Part shown: piece after piece, positions 25,501-37,444 of the stretch
How the letters are laid out: each line of letters begins with the position of its first letter
How positions within the stretch are numbered: position 1 is the first letter of the stretch
Origin: Amyelois transitella
Lineage: Eukaryota > Arthropoda > Insecta > Lepidoptera > Pyralidae
DNA: 64,000 bases
NCBI RefSeq assembly: GCF_032362555.1
Contig: NC_083507.1
Span: 1,367,001 to 1,431,000 of the forward strand
Direction: 5' to 3'
The notes under the pieces: model-generated
The model's database searches: none
What the model was told of the DNA's origin: nothing
Seen by the model: only the letters and a program-made list of their open reading frames with translations
Translations under genes and position numbers: made by a program

Positions 25501-27511
25501 AGTGAAAGGCAAACATATTTTGAGTTAGTTGAAAAAAGAAAATTATGAATATAGACCAAAAGTAGACAGCTGACCACCAGCTGACACTGACTGACGGCCG
25601 AACGGTACTTGGACGGTACAACTTTTTGTGACAATGACATATTAATGTTTTTTTTCTTGTCTGTAAAGACACTGACTATCATATAGCATACGGCTTCAGT
25701 CTTGGGTCTCTGGACATATTCCAGTAACTCGAGTCTTAACATTGGCATGTTCATCAAGTTCCCGTCCTTCACAATTATTTATATTTATTTTATAATTCTA
25801 TGACTACACCTTAATTTTGTAACTTTATACAATGCGTAACTTTAAAATATATCGAAGGGCTAAAGGTGCCCTTCGATCAAGTATATTTGTTTTATACTTG
25901 ATAGAAGCTTTTGCCTAGAACAAATCGCAATATGATACAATCAATCAATGTCATTCATTGACACTTTGATTGAGGTGACGTGATCAGTCAGGTATTTTTA
26001 CTTAAAGTTCTTCTGAGGTCTCACTCGACTTAAAAAAATAAATAATATTATTTAAGTCGGAGATTATAACACAAAAAAGGATAGCAAAACGGCACAGAGT
26101 ACCCGAAATGGATACAAAAAATGTTAGAATGAAGAAAAAGCCGTGCAAAATTGAAGAAATGACTAAAGAGCAAATACGTGAAGCGATTGTCAAGAAACGA
26201 GTATGCAACGCGAAAGCGCAAACCATTGTTGAAAGCCTGTTAGAGAAGGTCGTATCTGAATCATATTTCTTACAATGCTTGCCAGACATCAATCAGAGCC
26301 ACTTCGAAGATGTTATAGAAGAGAGGGCTATCATCCACCTGTGCGGTTACCCGTTATGTCAAACTGCACTTTCAGAAAAAGACATCCCAAAACAGAAGTA
26401 CCGAATATCAATGAAAACTAACAAGGTTTATGATATCACAGCTCGGAAAAGTTTTTGCAGCAACAGTTGTTACAGAGCGGCGACATTTGTGAAAAAACAG
26501 ATGTTAACAAGCCCCTTGTGGTTTAGGGAATATGAAGAGATACCTGCCTTCCATCTGCTTCCTTCTGATACAGTGGGCAGCTTGGGCCTAGAAGTGGATG
26601 TATCAATTATAGAGAAAATTGAAGTAAAATCTGATAAGTCTCAATTTTCTTCAATCAATGATTTTGCTACTGCCAGCCTCAATGAAATGACTGATACTGG
26701 CAATGAATTAACTAATATTGAAGCTAAAGAAATTGTGAAAAATGTTAATGATTGTGAAAATAATAACAGTAGTTCTAGTTCTGTAAAGCATAATCAAAGT
26801 TTAAACATTAATTCTGTTGAATCTCAACAAGATACTCAAAGTAATGTTAGCAATCAGAGTAATAAAGAGTTCACAAAGAGAGTTCAACGCAAACATAACC
26901 CACTAAATATAGTTGGCGACATTATAGAAAAGCCAGAGAAAAAAATTGACCCAATATTGGCTCAAAAGCCAGATAACATCCCTAAAGCCCAAAGCAAACC
27001 AAAAAATGTAATTAAAAAGTGTCAACCGGCTGTCACCGTGTTAACGATTGAAGTAGAAAAGCGCCTTGCCGAATGGTTCACTTTAGACACGTTGCTTCTA
27101 TTGTTTGGAGAAGAGAAAGTCAGAGAAATGGTGGCTGATAAAGGAGAGTGCATTAAAGAGTATTTAAATAATTACGCTAACAGCATAGCGTACAATGCAA
27201 ACACTTATGACCAATACCAAGCTCTATGCAGGAAGCTGAACATGCTCGAATTAGAAGATAGACAATTTGATGCTCAGACTTTACAAAGAGAATTAAAACC
27301 ACTTCCAGACTATTCCATGTTGCAAGAGGAGAGTAAGAAAATGCAGTTGAAAGTGAGAGCGTACTTTGCTGGGGAAATGACTATTCCTGATGTGAGCCAA
27401 GAAGAACAGGATACGACTCCTGCTGAAGAAGAAAGTCGACCTAGGCATTTGCCACTTGTTGATAAAAATGCTCAAAATGCATTGAGGAGAAGGATTGTAT
27501 GTGAACATTTG
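22569..27511. repeat. Tandem segment copy B (4943 bp)
   Basis: Unit from ttatttttcgccc to gtgaacatttg. It matches copy C at a constant offset of 4943 bases, with no difference that I could find until 27062/32005. It includes the RPAP2 upstream region, a LINE insertion and the truncated RPAP2 copy. Confidence 0.9.
23839..25368 (+). mobile_element. RTE-like LINE, 5'-truncated, in copy B
   Basis: Inserted with an 11-bp target duplication tttaccccaca (23828-23838 and 25369-25379). The empty site survives in copy A at 14117-14127. It contains an open frame (23860-25353, 497 residues) covering reverse transcriptase motifs (FVDLEKAYDRV, GVRQGCVASPWLFN, LLYADDQVILA) and a C-terminal region ending PSGKEA. 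It ends in tgattttatgtatgtatg. The endonuclease half is missing. An RTE-like clade is suggested by the short tetranucleotide tail, but the clade is uncertain. Confidence 0.9.
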
Positions 27512-27541
27512 TTATTTTTCGCCCTTTCTTATTTTGAATAG
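26108..27541 (+). CDS. RPAP2: RPAP2 copy B, C-terminally truncated (477 residues)
   Basis: An intact frame shares its first 468 residues with copy C (a handful of substitutions after residue 315), including the Rtr1/RPAP2 zinc-binding domain with C79, C84, C117 and C121. The last nine residues (LFFALSYFE) come from junction DNA. It lacks the final ~112 residues of RPAP2. The upstream DNA is the same as for copy C, so it may be transcribed. RPAP2 dephosphorylates Ser5 of the RNA polymerase II CTD and helps polymerase assembly and import. A truncated product could be inert or interfering; no evidence here decides. Confidence 0.8.
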   Translation: MDTKNVRMKKKPCKIEEMTKEQIREAIVKKRVCNAKAQTIVESLLEKVVSESYFLQCLPDINQSHFEDVIEERAIIHLCGYPLCQTALSEKDIPKQKYRISMKTNKVYDITARKSFCSNSCYRAATFVKKQMLTSPLWFREYEEIPAFHLLPSDTVGSLGLEVDVSIIEKIEVKSDKSQFSSINDFATASLNEMTDTGNELTNIEAKEIVKNVNDCENNNSSSSSVKHNQSLNINSVESQQDTQSNVSNQSNKEFTKRVQRKHNPLNIVGDIIEKPEKKIDPILAQKPDNIPKAQSKPKNVIKKCQPAVTVLTIEVEKRLAEWFTLDTLLLLFGEEKVREMVADKGECIKEYLNNYANSIAYNANTYDQYQALCRKLNMLELEDRQFDAQTLQRELKPLPDYSMLQEESKKMQLKVRAYFAGEMTIPDVSQEEQDTTPAEEESRPRHLPLVDKNAQNALRRRIVCEHLLFFALSYFE

Positions 27542-30500
27542 GTCTGTGATAATATTTGATTATGACTAAATGCCTAAATGGGTACTCAATTAGCCAATTG
27601 TTTTGTTATACATAATTATAAACAACTTAAAAATTCAATTAACAGCTCCAACATGTAGAAAATACATTTTATTAAAATCAGACAATCGCTTCTAAAGTTA
27701 TATTGTTACAAACATACTATGTACAATACATACAAAAAAAAATTTCTCCACAAGTTGATTGGTAGAATGAAAAGATTAAAATAAAATTAAAAAAAAAAAA
27801 ACAATTAAATCACTGTCTAACATGTCAGTGCAAAGCCCAAACAACTGAGATTAGAAATTTGAAGTGTGGCAAGTTGGTCCCTTTCTTTATTTTTGGTCTT
27901 AAAGTACACTAAGAATTACCTGAAGTGCTCGTGGAAACAGAAATTCTAGAGGTACAGCAGTGGTAATGGGACAAATGTTTTATGCATTCTGATCTGTGGG
28001 CATACTCTAGTTTGAAATATAAAAAAAAAGGGATGGTTTGTAGGTTGAAAGTATTTAAAATAATAAGGAAACTATGGCTGACCTGATGATTGTGTTGTTT
28101 ACAAACTACTAAGGTGTTGACTTAGAAAGTATAGAATAAAGATCTATTTGCTCTCAATACAATTTCTGAAAATTCTTTATTAATTGATATTAATATAAAA
28201 ACCCCTAGGGGTCTATGAAAAACCTGCAATGGGACCACGTCAGTGAAAAATAAATTGGGGGTCCATGAAATGTAAATGAGGATCCACGATAGTGGATTTC
28301 AACACATACACTGGTAGTACCTTCTTATTCCATCATACAATCTTATAATATCAAAACACATACATTATTTAGAAAAGTACCTATGAAGTAAAATATGTAT
28401 TATATATGTTTATAAAATTGTGTAAGTTGCAGAATACAGGAAATCAATATCAGGTAAGTAGCACAACATGGAAAAACCAAACACAAAAAAGTTAGGGGAA
28501 CTCTGGTTTAAAAAGTTTAGACAATGGTGACGACAGAGATCTGTTGATGATTAGCATTTAGTTTTTGGGTTGCAACAGTCAGAAATAATTTACAACTAAC
28601 CTGTTAGAAATTAGCAGCTTTTCTTGGACAATTACGACTGTTTACCCACGCTTAGATATCATGTCTATACCGTTATCATATTTTATCTATAAAATCGTCG
28701 TAATAATTATCATTTATTCTCAACATGTTCTTGAGCCACAAGGACTCCAATTGATAACAATATTTATAATTTTACCCCACAAAGGCTGCTGGGTGTGATA
28801 GAGTGTCGGTCGAGATGCTTAAAGCAGGAAAAGGCGTAGTAGCTAGTCAGTTGTACTGCCTTTTCAATTTGTGTTGGAGAAGCGGCCGAGTACCAAAAGA
28901 TTGGTGTAAGGCTGTTATCGTGCCACTTTACAAAGGAAAAGGGTCACAGCTGGACTGCAAAAATTATCGTGGTATAAGCCTGCTTAGCGTCGTCGGCAAA
29001 TTGTATGCTAAGGTATTGATTAATAGAGTCAGGAATGAAACTGATGACAAAATATGGGATGCTCAAGCGGGATTTCGAAAGGGAATGGGATGTACTGATC
29101 AGGTCTTTTCCTTGCGGTGCATAGCCGAAAAGTTTTTGGCCAAGAGTCAAAAAGTCTATTGCACATTCGTAGATCTGGAAAAGGCCTATGACAGAGTTGA
29201 GAGGAATGAATTGTGGTCAGCACTTTCTATGCATGGGGTGAGCAGTCTCTTAATACGAGCACTGAAATCCTTATATGAGGATTCGAGTGCTTGTGTCAGG
29301 ATAAACGGAGCGCACACTGAGTGGTTTAAGATTGAGAAAGGCGTTAGGCAAGGATGTGTTGCGTCACCGTGGCTGTTCAACCTATTTATGGATAGCTGTT
29401 TGACAGATTTGAAAGAGTCTAAAAGTGGATTAAGGATGAATGAGTTACTCGTCAAATGTCTGCTCTATGCCGACGATCAGGTTATACTGGCGTCATCAGC
29501 GGAGGAGTTACAGGAGATGGTAAACTGTATGCATGAAGCTTTAAAAGAGAAAGGAATGAAAGTGAACGTAAGTAAAACTAAAACACTGGTTTTTGAAATG
29601 GAGAAAGAAATGACAGCATGTAATATTTTGATTGGAGGAGAAAAAGTGGAGCAAGTGAAAGAGTTTGTATATCTAGGATCAAAGTTTACATCAGATGGCA
29701 AGTATGATAGTGATATTGAAAGGAGAGTGAACGCGGGGAACATGGTGAATGGAGCTTTGCATGCCTTTATGAGCAGTCAGAAACTATCCAAAAAGGCTCG
29801 ACTGGCTGTGCACAGGGGCGTGTTGGTCCCGACATTAATGTATGGGAGTGAAAGTTGGGTATGGCAAAAGAAGCATGAAAGCAGAATAAATGCAGTGGAA
29901 ATGAGAGCGTTAAGGAGTATGATGGGTGTGAAATTGAGTGACAGGATAAGGAACAGCGTGATAAGGGAATGTTGTGATGTGAAAGAAGATGTAGTTACAG
30001 GAATAGAAAAGGGTATGTTAAGATGGTTCGGTCATGTGGAGAGGATGAATGAAAGCAGGTTGACTAAGCAGATATACAAGGAGAGTGTGGAGGGAAAGGT
30101 CGGAGTGGGAAGACCTAGACGAACGTATCTTGATCAAATTAAGGACGTCCTGGTAAAGGGTCAGGTCAAAAGTACCCGAAACCGCCGAGCTTGTATGAAG
30201 AGAGTTATGAATGTGGACGAAGCGAAAGAAGTATGCAGAGATCGTGGCAAGTGGAAAGAGGTAGTCTCTGCCTACCCCTCCGGGAAAGAGGCGTGATTTT
30301 ATGTATGTATGTTTACCCCACACAATTCGAGCTCTAAAAAGGACTAATAAATTTGAATGTTCAAATGCAACAATTGTGAAAGCAATCAAATTAAATATAA
30401 TTTTAATTATCTTAATAAGTCCAAAAGTTCGTGTATAGCAGCTAGTGAAAGGCAAACATATTTTGAGTTAGTTGAAAAAAGAAAATTATGAATATAGACC

Positions 30501-32454
30501 AAAAGTAGACAGCTGACCACCAGCTGACACTGACTGACGGCCGAACGGTACTTGGACGGTACAACTTTTTGTGACAATGACATATTAATGTTTTTTTTCT
30601 TGTCTGTAAAGACACTGACTATCATATAGCATACGGCTTCAGTCTTGGGTCTCTGGACATATTCCAGTAACTCGAGTCTTAACATTGGCATGTTCATCAA
30701 GTTCCCGTCCTTCACAATTATTTATATTTATTTTATAATTCTATGACTACACCTTAATTTTGTAACTTTATACAATGCGTAACTTTAAAATATATCGAAG
30801 GGCTAAAGGTGCCCTTCGATCAAGTATATTTGTTTTATACTTGATAGAAGCTTTTGCCTAGAACAAATCGCAATATGATACAATCAATCAATGTCATTCA
30901 TTGACACTTTGATTGAGGTGACGTGATCAGTCAGGTATTTTTACTTAAAGTTCTTCTGAGGTCTCACTCGACTTAAAAAAATAAATAATATTATTTAAGT
31001 CGGAGATTATAACACAAAAAAGGATAGCAAAACGGCACAGAGTACCCGAAATGGATACAAAAAATGTTAGAATGAAGAAAAAGCCGTGCAAAATTGAAGA
31101 AATGACTAAAGAGCAAATACGTGAAGCGATTGTCAAGAAACGAGTATGCAACGCGAAAGCGCAAACCATTGTTGAAAGCCTGTTAGAGAAGGTCGTATCT
31201 GAATCATATTTCTTACAATGCTTGCCAGACATCAATCAGAGCCACTTCGAAGATGTTATAGAAGAGAGGGCTATCATCCACCTGTGCGGTTACCCGTTAT
31301 GTCAAACTGCACTTTCAGAAAAAGACATCCCAAAACAGAAGTACCGAATATCAATGAAAACTAACAAGGTTTATGATATCACAGCTCGGAAAAGTTTTTG
31401 CAGCAACAGTTGTTACAGAGCGGCGACATTTGTGAAAAAACAGATGTTAACAAGCCCCTTGTGGTTTAGGGAATATGAAGAGATACCTGCCTTCCATCTG
31501 CTTCCTTCTGATACAGTGGGCAGCTTGGGCCTAGAAGTGGATGTATCAATTATAGAGAAAATTGAAGTAAAATCTGATAAGTCTCAATTTTCTTCAATCA
31601 ATGATTTTGCTACTGCCAGCCTCAATGAAATGACTGATACTGGCAATGAATTAACTAATATTGAAGCTAAAGAAATTGTGAAAAATGTTAATGATTGTGA
31701 AAATAATAACAGTAGTTCTAGTTCTGTAAAGCATAATCAAAGTTTAAACATTAATTCTGTTGAATCTCAACAAGATACTCAAAGTAATGTTAGCAATCAG
31801 AGTAATAAAGAGTTCACAAAGAGAGTTCAACGCAAACATAACCCACTAAATATAGTTGGCGACATTATAGAAAAGCCAGAGAAAAAAATTGACCCAATAT
31901 TGGCTCAAAAGCCAGATAACATCCCTAAAGCCCAAAGCAAACCAAAAAATGTAATTAAAAAGTGTCAACCGGCTGTCACCGTGTTAACGATTGAAGTAGA
32001 AAAGTGCCTTGCCGAATGGTTCACTTTAGACACAATGCTTCTATTGTTTGGAGAAAAGAGAGTCAGAGAAATGGTGATTGACAAAGGAGAGTGCATTAAA
32101 GAGTATTTAAATAATTACGCTAACAGCATAGCATACAATGCAAACACTTATGACCAATACCAAGCTCTATGCAGGAAGCTGAACATGCTGGAATTAGAAG
32201 ATAGACAATTTGATGCTCAGACTTTACAAAGAGAAATGAAACCACTTCCGGACTATTCCATGTTGCAAGAGGAGAGTAAGAAAATGCAGTTGAAAGTGAG
32301 AGCGTACTTTGCTGGGGAAACGACTATTCCTGATGTGAGCCAAGAAGAACAGGATACGACTCCTGCTGAAGAAGAAAGTGGACCTAGGCATTTGCCACTT
32401 GTTGATAAAAATGCTCAAAATGCATTGAGGAGAAGGATTGTATGTGAACATTTG
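27512..32454. repeat. Tandem segment copy C (4943 bp)
   Basis: Begins at the B/C junction and runs into the intact RPAP2 gene. About the first 4.49 kb appears identical to copy B. The last ~450 bases differ by several substitutions (for example KCLAEWF for KRLAEWF), so that part belongs to the original locus. Confidence 0.9.
28782..30311 (+). mobile_element. RTE-like LINE in copy C
   Basis: Same 1530-bp LINE at the same position in the unit as in copy B, with the same 11-bp duplication. It was therefore copied with the segment and not independently inserted. Confidence 0.9.
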
Positions 32455-32793
32455 AATAAAGTGCTGCCTGACTTGTTAAGATCTCTCGGCTTGTTAAGTC
32501 TCACACTAAGTTCTGATATACGACTCATTGTAAATACATTCAAATTGAAACCCAATAATATTATGTTCAAGCCAATACAATGGACTTTAATAGCCATCAT
32601 CATTCTAAAGTTGTTGTCGCTGAGAAATGCACATCTGTCTCATTTGATGGAGCAACCTAAGGCATACCAACATTTGCAGCTATTGCTTCTTAGTTATAAA
32701 CAAGATGGAGGATACTTAGAAAGACTAATTTCCTGGCTGACTGATATTGATAGGCTACTTAATACAAATGATATACAATTAACTTTGGAATGA
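31051..32793 (+). CDS. RPAP2: RNA polymerase II-associated protein 2 (CTD phosphatase), full length
   Basis: A single 580-residue frame with no intron. The Rtr1/RPAP2 domain lies at about 25-150 with the zinc ligands in a CX4C...CX3C pattern (C79, C84, C117, C121) around CGYPLC and CSNSC. A Ser/Asn/Gln-rich linker follows (about 215-260). A helical C-terminal half is closed by a conserved-looking block (RRIVCEHLNKVLPDLLRSL onward). The length is close to human RPAP2 (about 610). The family dephosphorylates CTD Ser5 and accompanies polymerase II from cytoplasm to nucleus. It is the only one of three copies with a complete C-terminus. Its promoter and first 3/4 lie inside the duplicated unit. 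Confidence 0.92.
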   Translation: MDTKNVRMKKKPCKIEEMTKEQIREAIVKKRVCNAKAQTIVESLLEKVVSESYFLQCLPDINQSHFEDVIEERAIIHLCGYPLCQTALSEKDIPKQKYRISMKTNKVYDITARKSFCSNSCYRAATFVKKQMLTSPLWFREYEEIPAFHLLPSDTVGSLGLEVDVSIIEKIEVKSDKSQFSSINDFATASLNEMTDTGNELTNIEAKEIVKNVNDCENNNSSSSSVKHNQSLNINSVESQQDTQSNVSNQSNKEFTKRVQRKHNPLNIVGDIIEKPEKKIDPILAQKPDNIPKAQSKPKNVIKKCQPAVTVLTIEVEKCLAEWFTLDTMLLLFGEKRVREMVIDKGECIKEYLNNYANSIAYNANTYDQYQALCRKLNMLELEDRQFDAQTLQREMKPLPDYSMLQEESKKMQLKVRAYFAGETTIPDVSQEEQDTTPAEEESGPRHLPLVDKNAQNALRRRIVCEHLNKVLPDLLRSLGLLSLTLSSDIRLIVNTFKLKPNNIMFKPIQWTLIAIIILKLLSLRNAHLSHLMEQPKAYQHLQLLLLSYKQDGGYLERLISWLTDIDRLLNTNDIQLTLE

Positions 32794-34039
32794 GTTTAAT
32801 TGTGAACCCTGAGAGAGGGAAGGATTTATTTTGTAAATATTGTTATATTAAATTATTAAATCAAATGATATTTTTATATGCTTCATCTTCATCATTCACC
32901 TCATTGTTATTAATCCACCTCAAAGAGTTGGAAAAAAAAAGTCTGAATGTTATACTATACATGGTAAATCCTCCATGGGAGACTTACAAACCTATGGTAC
33001 GTCTGATTAAGTGGGGCCTGTGCCACCTGGTTTAGCAGGTTGCGAGAAGTAGCCCAGGTTTCTCTTGTGCCCACTGTACCAACTGTGAAATCGGTACCTA
33101 CGTGCGTTTTTAGTTCGGAGGTTGACAGTGTCTTACATTAAAAAAAATAAGTTTTACAGCTGTCAATGTCACGTGAAACTGAATTTAAATCCGATCCGGT
33201 GTCTGATTTGTTGGTGTTTGTCTGATGATATTTTGATGATTTCATCAAATTACTTTAAATGATTCACACAATTTTTTTCTATTTAATATATACTAGATTT
33301 AGTTTGTCATTCCTTTTTATATCAAATTGATACTTGCATATATCTACGAAAGGTATTTACTTTCTAATTCCTTTTTTTTACTTACCTAGGTACTGAATTT
33401 GATTTTTACTGATCCCACATTTCCTACCCACGAATATATAGCATTATCAAATCAGTCGGTACTTTATGAGCAGAAACATTTAAATCTTTCCGGGAAGACT
33501 TAAGAAGAAGAAGATAAAAGTTAATCAAGGGTAAGATATTTTTCTTTTAGGTGATGAGCTAGGGCTAGCAACCTACCACTGTCTCTGAATATAAATTCAT
33601 CTAACTAAACGTATCCTTCAAGCCTTGTGTTAATTAGATCCGTCTATATATATGGTGCCGTGTGGTTCCCGGCACTATTACGTGCCGTGTGGTTCCCGGC
33701 ACTATTACAAAAAAGAATAGGACCACTCCATCTCTTTCCCATGGATGTCGTAAAAGGCGACTAAGGGATAGGCTTATAAACTTAGGAATTCTCTTTTAGG
33801 CGATGGGCTAGCAACCTGTCACTATTTGAATCTCGGTTCTATCATTAAGCCAAATAGCTGAACGTGGCCATTCAGTCTTTTCAAGACTGTTGGCTCTGTC
33901 TACCCCGCAAGGGATAAAGACGTGACCATATGTATGTATGTATGTATGTATATATATTAATAGAAAAATAGATAAGATAATAGATTGTTATTCCTGTCAC
34001 TAATGTTCTCAATATTTTCAGGGTTTTTTCACTACAAGG
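32794..34039. other. RPAP2 3' flank and BTB gene 5' flank
   Basis: No further coding frame supported. It holds a SINE-1 copy (33653-33953) and a probable 5'UTR acceptor for the BTB gene (caatattttcag at 34020). Confidence 0.5.
33653..33953 (+). mobile_element. SINE-1 copy with duplicated head
   Basis: The gtgccgtgtggttcccggcac head occurs twice in tandem (33655 and 33681). The full body and an (atgt)n tail follow. Confidence 0.85.
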
Positions 34040-35061
34040 ATGGCTCCAGATAATTCGGTAAACAGTTGCCTTATGTAAATAAATTTATTATGTAATTATA
34101 AGTTCTATTTCATAACCTGATGTTTAATTTTCAGAATGAAAGTGTCATATCAGTTATCCACAACTGTCAATCAAAACATGCTAAAAATCTTTGCATATAT
34201 GATTTCATGTACAAAGTGATACACAATAACCATTACGACCTTGGTGGAAGCTATACCGGCCCTGAGTCAGACCTCTGGTTCTACATTACATCTTCAACAT
34301 TTTGTGAGAAGAACCATCTTGTCAATTTGTTTGTCTGCCACAGAAAGATAGGGGACGTAGCTATAACTATTACCATAAAAGGTGACACCAGTATGCATAT
34401 TTTTAAATCAACTAAACCAAATGAAAATTACCATATAAAAACATTTTATGTTAGCAATGAATTGATTATGAAACCTAAAGAAGCGTTAAACATACCTATC
34501 ACAATTGAAGTGGACCCTGCTAAACTTGTAAATCCGGAGTTAATGAGAAAAATGAAGGCTCAAAATTCTGTTGGTGAAAGTTTGTTGAAACAGAAAAATA
34601 CGGATTTCGTACTTACATCCATAAGCCATAAACCGTATCCGGTGCATAAATTGGTGCTGTGCGCTCACAGTTCTGTGCTTCGAGAGCTAGTCAAAAACTC
34701 TGCTAAATCTTCGGCATTCCTTGATTTATCTGATGAAGACATGACCTTGCTAATACATTTTCTATACACTGGTACTGTAAAAGAACTCCAACATGTTGAC
34801 TGTATGAGGTTACAAGTAATAGCTTGCAAATTTGAGTTGTCGACATTGTTCCTATTGGCCCAACACTTGATATGTGATCAAATAAACATTGATAACGCAG
34901 TTGATGTTGCAATCTTAGCTAAGAAGTACAATTTAGATGAACTTTGGATGAAAGTGTGCAGTTTTATCCGGAAAAATCCATCAGTGCTTGCCACAGAGAG
35001 TTGGAAAGGTCTCAACGATGTGGATTTAACTAAACAGATCTGTGCTTCTTTAATTGAATAA
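34040..35061 (+). CDS. BTB/POZ protein, MATH-BTB (speckle-type POZ) like
   Basis: Two coding exons: 34040-34057 (MAPDNS) and 34135-35061, phase 0, borders tcg|gtaaac and tttcag|aat, giving 314 residues. The N-terminal half (about 10-140) resembles a diverged MATH domain (WFYITSSTF and FKSTKPNENYHIKTFYVS). A clear BTB fold lies at about 165-280 (TDFVLTSISHKPYPVHKLVL, LDLSDEDMTLLIHFLYTGTV). Proteins of this plan (SPOP, roadkill) bind substrate with MATH and Cullin-3 with BTB for ubiquitination. MATH is weak here, so the substrate role is uncertain. A start at an internal Met in the intron (34120) is less likely because the splice gives a better N-terminus. Confidence 0.8.
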
Positions 35062-36198
35062 CACTTTAATTACCCTTGTTTAAAATTGTGTTAGTTACTC
35101 ATTACCAAAGACATTACAAAGTCTTTGTTGTTATTTGTAACATATAATTTACATATTTAAGCAAGTAATACTCAAATACATACAACATACTACAAACAAA
35201 CATAAAAAAAAGTACTATGAGGAGATAATTAGAGGGCTGATGGGGTTTCTTTAATGTATTATATGAAAATCAAGATTTTGTTACTAATAAACACTGTATG
35301 CATTTCTCGTTACAATTATTTCATTTTTATATCCTGCTATATTAATTTGATTGGACGAATAAGAACAGAAGGGATTGGCTTTGCTGCGGCTTGCCTACCT
35401 TCGATTTTAATTTTTACTCCCAGTATAAGTAGTACCGTGTGGTTCCCAACACCAATAAAAAAAAAGAATAGGACCACTCCATCTCGTTCCCATGGATGTC
35501 GTAAAAGGCGACTAAGGGATAGGCTTATAAACTTGAGATTTGAATCTCAATTCCATCGTAAAGTAGTAGGTTCAGTATGTATGTATAAGTAGGAGTGCCT
35601 TGTTGCCCATGCCAGCGGAGCTACGCGAAAAACTATCGCTGTCCCGGTAAAAACAGCTACAAATAGTTTTTCGCGCTACAAAAATGGATTACACTGTTTT
35701 TTAACGTTCGCGTTGCATTATACTAAGCAGCGCGATCTACCCACGCGCATGTAATGTACCTTTATTAAATAGAGGCACGTTACGAGCGTTTAATACCTGT
35801 AGTCATTTTACTCCTGGCTTTTGTCTCTGTTGCATCCTCACCACTCGAGAGGAGCTCAGGTTATGGCTTAGACCGTGGATCCTGGATTGGGGAGTCAGGT
35901 TTTTACACGAAGCGACTCCATAATCCATTTGTCTGGGCAGATTCCCTCACCTAACGAGTATCGGTTAGTATACAAACTACCTAATACATAACTTCGAAAA
36001 TGTGCCCCATGTGGCCGAGGTGAGATTCGAACCTGTCTTTCTGTTCATCACTACTGCGCCGTGTGGTTTCCGGCGCTTTAGAAGCCCTTATCTCTGTCCT
36101 GTAGTTGTAGTAAAAGGCAACTAAGGGAATGGGAGCACATTAATGCAAAACGAGCCCAGAAATGCTGGCCGGGTAGCAGACAATAAACATCTAGATGT

Positions 36199-36268
36199 AC
36201 TAATATTATAAAGCTGAAGAGTTTGTTTGTTAACTATTCCACGCGGACGAAGTCGCGGGCACAGCTAG
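36199..36268 (+). mobile_element. Deleted Helitron-like element
   Basis: Short remnant ending cgcgggcacagctag followed by T, with the hairpin-plus-CTAG end seen in lepidopteran Helitrons. Compare 50451-50634. Confidence 0.5.
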
Positions 36269-36822
36269 TATTGTATATGCCAGCAGCCTCTATTCCCGTA
36301 AGTACTTTATGTAAAAGTCAATAAAGGAATTGGCTTATAAACTAAGGATTATTTAAGGATGGGTTTCTAGGGATATGATTGTAAACTTGTTACTATTTAA
36401 ATCTTCATTTCATTAAAACTTAAGTACTTATACCATTTACTGGCAAGCGAATAACTACATAAATTCAATTCTTATGCTCACATTATTTATCAGCGTTTTT
36501 TGCCAGTAGATGAAGGCTTTAATTTGAGTATTTATATTTTCGAAATTGGATACAAGGTATCACTTATTGACGTCACTTCACTTAAATCTAATTATAACTA
36601 CTACCGCTTCCAAAGCGCATGTGTAGAAGAAGCGGCGGAACAAACTACACTGATGGGTAAGCCACTATTCAAAACTTAATTATATTATAAAGCCATACAA
36701 TATCTAATCGTGGCCTTTCAGTCTTTTCAAGGCTGTTGGCTTTGTCTACCCCGCAAGGGCCGTGACTGTATGATACCTATGTATTATGCATAGTTTAGTT
36801 AAGTAGTAGCATTAGACTGCAT

Positions 36823-36950
36823 TAGACAGGGCATCATGAGACAAGAACTTTTTCTGATTGGCCTGGGTCTTGGATGTTTATCTAAGTAGGTATATAAGTA
36901 TTTATTATAAAATATAGTATCGTTGAGTTAGTATCTCGTATCTCGTGACT
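36823..36950 (+). mobile_element. SINE-3 body fragment
   Basis: Matches the body of the tRNA-derived SINE at 59771-60037 (ggcctgggtcttggatgttt, atcgttgagttagtatctcg). The tRNA-like head is absent. Confidence 0.7.
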
Positions 36951-37444
36951 AGTCCGTTATATATATATATATATTAATGCATTTTAACATAGATATCTAA
37001 CAAATCTATAATATATCTAGTAGATCTAATAAAATCTACATACAATGGCAAAGTTTGGGCAGTTTTTAGAAAAAACTTTAAATCTTTTTTTTTCCTTGGC
37101 AACATTTCTCGACATCCATAGACCATACCATACCATACCATACCACCGACAAAGAATTTTTTCTGTCAAGCGTGGCTAATCAAGGCACGAAAAGGTGAGG
37201 TTTGTCGTGATTTTAAACCGAAATCGAACATCAAATCACCATTAATTCCACAATTATCCTGTGAAATCGTTTACCTGAATCCAAATCGCAGTAACAGTAT
37301 GTATCAAACAAACTAAATACCCTCAAGTAGCTAAGAAAATAGTACATTTTCAACACTGTGTGAAAATACAAAGCGTTGGTTTTTTTATGTCTGAAAACAT
37401 AACAATTTTGTCTTGTATCAACGTAATGTGTATATTTTAGGAAA

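Larger units (their letters stand above)
35062..37444. other. Repeat-rich intergenic DNA before CK2 beta
   Basis: Holds SINE-1 pieces (35434-35585, 36056-36130, 36690-36775), a SINE-2 piece (35820-36035), a Helitron-like end (36199-36268), a SINE-3 piece (36823-36950), a short (AT)n (36956-36975) and a (ccata)n run (37122-37147). No gene seen. Confidence 0.6.
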
